NCBI GenBank assembly: GCA_033721095.1
Contig: JAWWBG010000128.1
Span: 1-7,761, forward strand
Source of the DNA: JAWWBG01 sp033721095
GTDB taxonomy: Bacteria > Actinomycetota > Nitriliruptoria > Nitriliruptorales > Nitriliruptoraceae
Direction of reading: 5' to 3'
DNA length: 7,761 nt
Every line of letters begins with the position of its first letter. The stretch's first letter is position 1. This document shows, piece after piece, positions 1 to 4,691 of the stretch. A program made the translations under genes and the position numbers. The notes under the pieces are model-generated. The model ran no database searches and had not been told where the DNA came from. It saw only the letters and a program-made list of their open reading frames with translations.

Positions 1-84
1 CCCGGATCGGCTATCGCGCTCCTGGTGCTGCTGGCCGCCATCGTCGGCGGCGCCGCCATCCAGTTGGTTCTCGGCGGCCGTTGA
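1..84 (+). CDS. C-terminal end of an unidentified membrane protein (partial)
   Basis: An open frame enters from the left edge and stops at TGA 82-84. Its 27 visible residues are almost wholly hydrophobic (ALLVLLAAIVGGAAI, then QLVLGGR), which fits a final transmembrane helix with a short basic tail. The start and most of the protein lie outside the window, so no family can be named. The next gene starts only 3 bases after this stop (TGA CCC ATG) and in the same reading frame. This suggests one transcript and possibly reinitiation. I cannot exclude that the frame is not translated, or that it belongs to a longer form of the following sigma factor (see findings). Confidence 0.5.
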   Translation, partial: PGSAIALLVLLAAIVGGAAIQLVLGGR

Positions 85-87
85 CCC

Positions 88-726
88 ATGGCTCCCAGCA
101 CGCTCACGGGCATCGACGAGGACATCGTCGAGCTCGTTCGACGTGCACAACACGGGGACCGTGACGCCTTCGCGCAGATCTACGACCGCCACGTGGGGGA
201 GATCTTCGGGTTCGTGATGAACCGGGTTCGCCAACGGGAAACCGCCGAGGACCTGACCGGCGACGTCTTCATGCGGGCGTTTCGGCGCCTGCCGGACTTC
301 GAGTGGAAGGGCGTCGACATCGGCGCCTGGATCATGACGATCGCCCGCAACCGGGTTGCCGACCACTTCCGCTCGTTCTCGACCCGACTCGAACGATCCT
401 CCGACGACATCCGGCACGACGTGGAGGTGCGGGGAACCGACGCACCGGAGCGCATTGCCGAGGGCCGCGAACTTGCCCGGCGCCTCGGACGAGCCCTCGA
501 GCAGCTCAGCGACGAGCATCGCGAGGTCATCGAGCTCCGTTTCGTCCACGAGCTGTCCCTTGCCGACACTGCCCAGGTCATCGGCCGCACCGTCGGGGCC
601 ACGAAGTCGCTGCAGTTTCGGGCCCTCAAGGCCCTCGCGTCCCAGGTCAAGCACGTGGACGGCCTCGGACAGCTCGCAGGTGCCAGCGCCAGCACGCTCA
701 TCTCGCTGTTGGGGATGTTGTCATGA
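88..726 (+). CDS. ECF-type RNA polymerase sigma factor, BldN-like
   Basis: This 212-residue protein has the two-domain layout of sigma-70 ECF factors, which direct RNA polymerase to alternative promoters. Sigma region 2 spans about residues 24-95, with the core-binding stretch around DLTGDVFMRAFRRL (55-68) and the promoter-melting/-10 segment around GAWIMTIARNRVADHF (79-94). A linker follows to about 130. Sigma region 4 spans about 135-187, with the helix-turn-helix around LSLADTAQVIGRTVGATKS (156-174) for the -35 element. The segments FEWKGVDIGAWIMTIARN and VADHF closely resemble Streptomyces sigma-BldN as I remember it. ATG 88 is the only good start near the conserved core; no clear Shine-Dalgarno precedes it, so initiation may be coupled to the gene ending at 84. 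The last 25 residues form an unusual mildly hydrophobic tail. The stop overlaps the start of the probable anti-sigma gene. Assignment as ECF sigma is firm; the BldN-like subgroup is from remembered similarity. Confidence 0.93.
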   Translation: MAPSTLTGIDEDIVELVRRAQHGDRDAFAQIYDRHVGEIFGFVMNRVRQRETAEDLTGDVFMRAFRRLPDFEWKGVDIGAWIMTIARNRVADHFRSFSTRLERSSDDIRHDVEVRGTDAPERIAEGRELARRLGRALEQLSDEHREVIELRFVHELSLADTAQVIGRTVGATKSLQFRALKALASQVKHVDGLGQLAGASASTLISLLGMLS

Positions 727-1754
727 GGATGCCCGTGTCCCGCACCAGGGCCGACGAGCTCGAAGCCGTCATTTCGGGGCGCCGCTCACTCGATCTGGCC
801 TCCCCGGAGGTTCGCAGGTTGGCCTCGGTTGGCCTCGAGGTCGGCGCCACGTCCCGGCTCGAGACGCCCGATCCGACCTGGCAGGCGGCCCTGCGTCACC
901 GACTCCTGACGGAGGCAATCCCCGCCCTCGTCGATGACCGTGCACGGCCGGTGTCACTGCGTGAGCGACTCGCCACGTCGGCCCGGACCGCGATCGCGAC
1001 GGGGGCTGCCGGCGCCCTCGTCGGCTCGACCGGCGTCGTCGCTGCCGCTGCCCACTCGGTACCCGGTGACCTGCTCTACCCCGTCAAGCAGGCGACCGAA
1101 CAGGTCCGGCTGTTGCTGTCGCCATCGGCCGCGAGCGACGCCCGCCTCCACCTGCAGTTTGCCGGTGAGCGGCTCGACGAGCTCGAGGAGATCGCCGGGG
1201 TCGCCTCACGAGCCGACGTCGGGGCCGTCCTGCTCGACCTCGACGGCCATGTTGCCTCCGCCATCGCAACGGCCCGCGCCACGGGCGACGGCGCCCTGTG
1301 GGAGGCCATCGCCCTCCATCTCGCCGACCAGTCGCAGCGGTTGGAGGAGGTGGCCGCCCGGCTGCCGGCCTCCCAACGATCGCTGCTCCTGCGGTCGAAC
1401 GCGACCGTCGTGGCGCTGTTGAGCGCGGCCATCGCGGACCTGCCCCCTGACGTCGCGCCCCCTGCGGCAACGGAGCCGCCGGCCGACCCGACCGATGGCG
1501 CAACCCCGCCACCCGGCTCGACGCCGACCGAGGAGCCGTCCGGACTGCCCGAACCGCCCGTCGAGGAGCCGGACGACCTCGTCCCCGACCTGCCCGGGCC
1601 CCTCGACGACGTCGGGACTGATCTCGAAGACCTGCTCCGGGACCTCCTGGACGGACTCGGCGTGCTGTCGCCCGACCCGCTGGCGACACCGCCCGCCGTG
1701 CCGGACCTGGACGTGGCATCCGAGATCGACCTGGACGGGTTGCTGGGCAACTGA
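723..1754 (+). CDS. DUF5667-type membrane protein, probable anti-sigma factor (RsbN-like)
   Basis: The ATG at 723 overlaps the sigma-factor stop (ATGA), so the two are translationally coupled; the frame is open upstream to 303, but that part lies over the sigma gene. The 343-residue protein has a cytoplasmic N-terminus of about 88 residues, one Ala/Gly/Val-rich transmembrane helix (about 89-110), and an exported region opening with HSVPGDLLYPVKQATEQVRL (111-130). That PGD-LYP-K-E pattern, followed by HLQFAGERLDELEEI, marks the DUF5667 domain (about 111-225). From about 240 the tail is rich in Pro, Asp and Glu, ending in LEDLLRDLLDGLG and a run of DLD motifs. Streptomyces rsbN lies beside bldN, encodes a membrane anti-sigma of this general layout, and holds sigma-BldN inactive. 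The same position and architecture suggest this protein binds the upstream sigma through its N-terminal segment. The family is well supported; the anti-sigma role is inferred from context. Confidence 0.82.
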   Translation: MRMPVSRTRADELEAVISGRRSLDLASPEVRRLASVGLEVGATSRLETPDPTWQAALRHRLLTEAIPALVDDRARPVSLRERLATSARTAIATGAAGALVGSTGVVAAAAHSVPGDLLYPVKQATEQVRLLLSPSAASDARLHLQFAGERLDELEEIAGVASRADVGAVLLDLDGHVASAIATARATGDGALWEAIALHLADQSQRLEEVAARLPASQRSLLLRSNATVVALLSAAIADLPPDVAPPAATEPPADPTDGATPPPGSTPTEEPSGLPEPPVEEPDDLVPDLPGPLDDVGTDLEDLLRDLLDGLGVLSPDPLATPPAVPDLDVASEIDLDGLLGN

Positions 1755-1827
1755 CCCCCGAAGCAATATCGCACGTCGACGCGCGAACAGCGCACATCGG
1801 CTGAGACTTGCGTCCCCTCCTTCAGGG

Positions 1828-1855
1828 CCAACCGTTGACCCCGTTGATACGTTTG
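1828..1855 (+). promoter_or_regulatory. Candidate ECF-type promoter ahead of the surface-protein gene
   Basis: In the 213-bp gap before the surface-protein gene, CCAACC (1828-1833) and CGTTTG (1850-1855) are separated by 16 bases. ECF promoters commonly have an AAC-containing -35 and a CGT-containing -10 at this spacing. Transcription from here would leave an untranslated leader of roughly 105 bases. No good housekeeping -35/-10 pair was seen. This is pattern matching by eye; short motifs occur by chance and I do not have the exact sigma-BldN consensus to compare. Confidence 0.25.
1832..1849 (+). repeat. Tandem 7-base direct repeat, possible operator
   Basis: CCGTTGA occurs twice with a 9-base period (1832-1838 and 1841-1847), giving CCGTTGACC then CCGTTGATA. 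It lies between the two candidate promoter elements, where a bound regulator could affect transcription. It may also be chance; nothing identifies a binding protein. Confidence 0.3.
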
Positions 1856-1934
1856 TTCGGCACTCGTCCATTTGGACTGATCTTTCTGGGTCGGGTGTCG
1901 GCGGCATACGGACGATGCACGCCTTCGACATGAG

Positions 1935-1949
1935 CCGGCGGAGAGCCGG
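1935..1949 (+). other. Small hairpin in the leader before the surface-protein start
   Basis: CCGGC (1935-1939) pairs with GCCGG (1945-1949) around a GGAGA loop. It ends 18 bases before ATG 1968 and 2 bases before the AGAGGTGGGG ribosome-binding stretch (1952-1961). The purine loop resembles a Shine-Dalgarno sequence and could belong to the alternative GTG start at 1956. A 5-bp GC stem is common in such DNA, so any function is speculative. Confidence 0.2.
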
Positions 1950-1967
1950 ACAGAGGTGGGGAACCCA

Positions 1968-3422
1968 ATGCGACCAACTCGACTGCGCCGAATTGCTGTC
2001 GGCGCTCTTGCCACCGTCCTTGGCCTCTCGCTTGCGCTGCCCGCACCGGCAGCCGAGACGGAGGGCCCGGACTTCTACCAGGGCATCGCGGACTCGAGCA
2101 CGCTGGAGCTGGTCGTCGGCCTGCCCAGCGCGATCGTGGAGCCGCTGACCGACGCGCTCGACCCGGCGCTCTCCGCGCTTGGCATCAGCCTCGCGGACAA
2201 CAAGCTGACGATCGATCTCTCGCTCGCGAACGTCAACCTCGAGAAGCTCACCGAGGCTGCCGCGCTCGGCCTGGCCGAGGCCACGCCACTGGGCGGCTCC
2301 CTGCAGGGGCTGGTCGAGTCCCTCGCCGGTGACGCACTCAAGTGCCTCGACACGCCCATCGACGTGGCCATCCCGTCGGCCGAGGCGCCACTCGTGTCGC
2401 TGACGCTGCTGTCGGCCGACTGCGATGACGACGCGTCGGACGGCATCGTCTCCTCGACGACCAAGGTCGCGGACCTGTCGGTGGACCTGAAGGGCCTGTT
2501 GGCCCTGCTGCCGGCCGAGCTCGCCGAGGCGATCGACGACACCCTCGAGACGGTCGAGAACGACGTCCTCGCCCCGGTCATCGACGGGGTCAACGAGGCG
2601 CTCGGCGTCATCGGTGACGAGGTCCTCGAGCCGATCACCGGTGGTGAGGTCCAGCTCGACGACATCCTCAAGACGCCTGACCTGGTCCACCCGTCGCTGC
2701 CGCTGCTGCACATCGGGCTGATCGAGGCGACGACGCGCTCGGTCTTCGACGGCGCAGCCGTGACGGCAACGTCCTCCACCACGATCGCGGATGTCAACCT
2801 GCTGAACCTCTTCTGCATGGTGACCGACGACCCCGTCGACGGCTCGACGTTCGTCGCCAACGCGACGGCGTACGGCGAGTCCACGGACTACTCGACCGTG
2901 ATCCCCGAGGTCACGTTCGGCGTCTGCGGCGACAACGGCGACATCGAGCGGACCATCCTCAAGCTGACCGAGAACGTCGGCGTGATCGAGGATGTGCTCG
3001 TCAACATCGGCGGCGGCGACCTGTCGCTGATCGAGAACCTCGAGAACAGCCCGCTCCCGCTGGCTGACGTGCTCAACGGCCTCAACGACGCACTGCAGCA
3101 GCTCGGTGTCTACACCGTCCTGGCAGGGTCGCAGGACGTACGCGCCCACACGAAGGACTTCGTCGAGGTCGCGGTGATCCCCGCGTCCGTGACGTTCCTG
3201 CCCTTGAACGGCGCCCTCGCGGGCACGCCGCTCGAGGACGTGCGCGTCGACCTGTTCATCGGCTCCAACGTCAGCTCGGCGTTCGGCACGGTCGTCCTCT
3301 CGGAGGCCCCACCGGCACCCGAGCCCGTCGAGCCGAACCTGCCCCGTACCGGCGGTGGCGCCATTGCGCTGCTGCTCGGCTCGCTGGCGATCGGCGGCTC
3401 CGCACTCCTGCGGCGTCGCTGA
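1968..3422 (+). CDS. Secreted LPXTG-type cell-wall-anchored surface protein, function unknown
   Basis: I chose ATG 1968 because AGAGGTGGGG (1952-1961) precedes it well; an in-frame GTG at 1956 would add four residues. The 484-residue protein begins with a classic Sec signal peptide: basic MRPTRLRR, a hydrophobic core, and a likely signal peptidase I site after LPAPA or LPAPAA (28-29). It ends with a sortase signal: LPRTG (458-462), a hydrophobic stretch (about 464-481) and a terminal RRR. A sortase would cut within LPRTG and join the protein to the wall; no sortase gene is in the window. A Pro/Glu spacer (about 446-457) precedes the motif. The mature part is strongly acidic, with Leu-rich amphipathic segments alternating with Ser/Thr/Val-rich strand-like segments and four Cys (126, 152, 283, 320). 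Two segments (about 142-174 and 247-279) look like diverged copies, both with DG, then SSTT and AD. I do not recognise a catalytic motif. Its position after a BldN/RsbN-like pair suggests a regulated envelope protein. Confidence 0.88.
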   Translation: MRPTRLRRIAVGALATVLGLSLALPAPAAETEGPDFYQGIADSSTLELVVGLPSAIVEPLTDALDPALSALGISLADNKLTIDLSLANVNLEKLTEAAALGLAEATPLGGSLQGLVESLAGDALKCLDTPIDVAIPSAEAPLVSLTLLSADCDDDASDGIVSSTTKVADLSVDLKGLLALLPAELAEAIDDTLETVENDVLAPVIDGVNEALGVIGDEVLEPITGGEVQLDDILKTPDLVHPSLPLLHIGLIEATTRSVFDGAAVTATSSTTIADVNLLNLFCMVTDDPVDGSTFVANATAYGESTDYSTVIPEVTFGVCGDNGDIERTILKLTENVGVIEDVLVNIGGGDLSLIENLENSPLPLADVLNGLNDALQQLGVYTVLAGSQDVRAHTKDFVEVAVIPASVTFLPLNGALAGTPLEDVRVDLFIGSNVSSAFGTVVLSEAPPAPEPVEPNLPRTGGGAIALLLGSLAIGGSALLRRR

Positions 3423-3437
3423 CCGCCACCGCATCAG

Positions 3438-3463
3438 GAAAGGGACCCCGCGGGGTCCCTTTC
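3438..3463. terminator. Bidirectional terminator between convergent genes
   Basis: A perfect 26-bp palindrome can form the stem AAAGGGACCCC/GGGGTCCCTTT around CGCG. It starts 16 bases after the surface-protein stop and lies 40 bases beyond the acyltransferase stop on the other strand. The symmetry gives a short TTT run at the stem end in both directions (TTTCGCATT on +, TTTCCTGATG on -). The U-tracts are short, as is usual in GC-rich actinobacteria. The position between convergent genes strongly supports termination for both. Confidence 0.85.
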
Positions 3464-3502
3464 GCATTGGCGGTCTGACGCCGAGCGGCAGCGCGCCAAT
3501 GC

Positions 3503-4594
3503 TCAGAAGAACACGCTGCGACGCCCCATCAGGTGGGTGATCAGCATCTGCTGGATCGTGTCACGAACCTGGTCGGCCAGGTCGAACACGGTCATGGGGT
3601 CGTCCGCGGCGTCGCGGCCGTACAGCGTCGTGTCGATCGGCTCCCCATACTCGATCAGCCACTTGCTCGGCAGCGGCAGCATGGCCAGCGGTCCCAGGAC
3701 CGGCAACGCCAACGACTGCGCCGGAATCGGGAAGTACGGGATGCCCAACAGCTTGGCCAGCATCTTGACGTCGAACAGCAGGGGGTAGATCTCCTCGGAG
3801 CCGATGATGGCCGTCGGGATGATCGGCACCTGCGCACGCAGCGCGGTCTCGACAAACCCGCCGCGACCGAAACGTTGCAGCTGGTAGCGATCCTTGTACT
3901 TCTTGCCGAGGCCCTTGTAGCCCTCCGGCCAGACGGCCACGAGCTCACCGCGCGCCAGCAGCTTGAGCGCGTCCGTGGACTCGGCCAGCGTCGCGCCCGA
4001 CTTGCGTCCGAGGTGGCCGATGAACGGCAGGCGGAAGACGAGATCGGCGGCCAGCTCACGACTGTGCCGGCCGGTGGTCTCGAGGATGTCCAGCCGCGTC
4101 ATCAGGGCATCGGCGGGAATCGTGCCGGCGTGGTTCGCGACGATCATCGCGCCCTGCCCTTCGCCGGGGATGTTCTCGGAGCCCTGGCTGACCACGCGCC
4201 ACCAGTACCGGTACATCGGTCGGATCAGGGGCGCGATCACGTTGCTGGCGAAGTCGACGTCGTAGCCGAAGGCGTCGATGTCGTAGTCGCCGGTGATGCG
4301 GCGACGGAGGAAGGCGGCGACGTCCTTGACGTGACCGAGCCACTCGTCTCCCAGGGCGTCACGGAGGCCCTCGAGGAGGTCGATGCCGGCGCTCGGGGAC
4401 GCCAGCTCGTCCGGCGTCGCGGGCTGCGGTGCGGGCGGGTTGGGATCATGGATGCGACAGAAGCCGCCGTGGACGGCGTAGTTGCGGCACGGCTTGCCGG
4501 CTGCCGTCGTGGCCGCACAGCGGGCCCGCACCCGGGCCTGGCGCGCCTCACGGGCTTGGTCGAAGTCGTAGATCCGTGCGTGCGTCTCGCTCAT
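3503..4594 (-). CDS. PlsC-like lysophospholipid acyltransferase with N-terminal Cys/His cluster
   Basis: ATG 4594 is preferred because AGGAG (4604-4600) lies 5 bases upstream; a GTG at 4660 would add 22 unconserved-looking residues. The 363-residue protein carries the glycerolipid acyltransferase fold at about 130-330. NHAGTIPAD (154-162) supplies the catalytic His155 and an acidic residue, VWPEGYKGLGKKY (221-233) the PEG acceptor-binding motif, and FGRGGFVETALRAQVPIIP (242-260) the later conserved block. Such enzymes transfer an acyl chain to lysophosphatidate or related acceptors at the inner membrane face. The exact substrate is unknown. Residues 26-49 form a CX9CX9CX2H cluster (Cys26, Cys36, Cys46, His49), with RCAATTAAGKPC resembling small zinc-binding modules found alone or in phage proteins, followed by a Pro-rich linker. 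The upstream SDR is its usual partner: Rv0501 and Rv0502 are adjacent in Mycobacterium tuberculosis. The family call is firm; the zinc role is inferred. Confidence 0.9.
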   Translation of the reverse strand: MSETHARIYDFDQAREARQARVRARCAATTAAGKPCRNYAVHGGFCRIHDPNPPAPQPATPDELASPSAGIDLLEGLRDALGDEWLGHVKDVAAFLRRRITGDYDIDAFGYDVDFASNVIAPLIRPMYRYWWRVVSQGSENIPGEGQGAMIVANHAGTIPADALMTRLDILETTGRHSRELAADLVFRLPFIGHLGRKSGATLAESTDALKLLARGELVAVWPEGYKGLGKKYKDRYQLQRFGRGGFVETALRAQVPIIPTAIIGSEEIYPLLFDVKMLAKLLGIPYFPIPAQSLALPVLGPLAMLPLPSKWLIEYGEPIDTTLYGRDAADDPMTVFDLADQVRDTIQQMLITHLMGRRSVFF

Positions 4595-4677
4595 CGCCAC
4601 TCCTGCCGCCGCCTCGCTGCCGTCCCAGCTGCGCGCTCGTCGGCTCGTCCAGCCGCCCACATGCTCAGCACGTTCAT
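4591..4677 (-). CDS. Possible 28-residue small ORF bridging the SDR and acyltransferase genes
   Basis: The ATG (4677-4675) overlaps the SDR stop as ATGA, and its TGA (4593-4591) overlaps the acyltransferase ATG as ATGA. The frame thus exactly fills the gap between the two genes. GAGG, 5 bases before its ATG, could serve as ribosome-binding site. The peptide begins MNVLSMWAAGRADER and ends Arg-rich (RRRQEWR), with no signal peptide or known motif. It may be a coupling device that carries ribosomes from the SDR to the acyltransferase rather than a functional protein. Open frames this short are common in GC-rich DNA, so the evidence is the double overlap alone. Confidence 0.35.
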   Translation of the reverse strand: MNVLSMWAAGRADERAAGTAARRRQEWR

Positions 4678-4691
4678 CGCCGCCTCGCTGC
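4607..4691 (-). repeat. 14-bp direct repeat at the SDR/acyltransferase junction
   Basis: The same 14 bases (minus strand GCAGCGAGGCGGCG) occur at 4691-4678 and 4620-4607, 71 bases apart. The first copy encodes the SDR C-terminus and abuts the small-ORF ATG. The second lies 12 bases before the acyltransferase ATG. Each contains GAGG just ahead of a start codon. A duplication of the initiation region is possible, but low-complexity GC-rich sequence could give this by chance. Confidence 0.55.

Noticed and set aside
303..722. Upstream extension of the anti-sigma reading frame to 303
   Set aside because: It lies over the well-conserved sigma-factor gene and translates to an Arg/Pro-rich shadow; the ATG at 723 with an ATGA overlap is far more natural.
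1755..1827. A terminator just after the anti-sigma gene
   Set aside because: Only a 4-base GCGC pair around GAACA and no T-run was seen; transcription may continue into the surface gene.
1835..1863. TTGACC as a housekeeping -35 before the surface-protein gene
   Set aside because: No acceptable -10 lies 16-18 bases downstream (the bases there are CGGCAC-like), so it is more likely part of the CCGTTGA repeat.
1206..3467. A 753-codon open frame on the minus strand opposite the anti-sigma and surface-protein genes
   Set aside because: Its protein is a low-complexity mix of Arg, Val, Gln, Asp and Gly, typical of antisense reading of GC-rich coding DNA. The plus-strand genes have a signal peptide, a transmembrane helix, a sorting signal and family motifs, and this frame would also cross the terminator.
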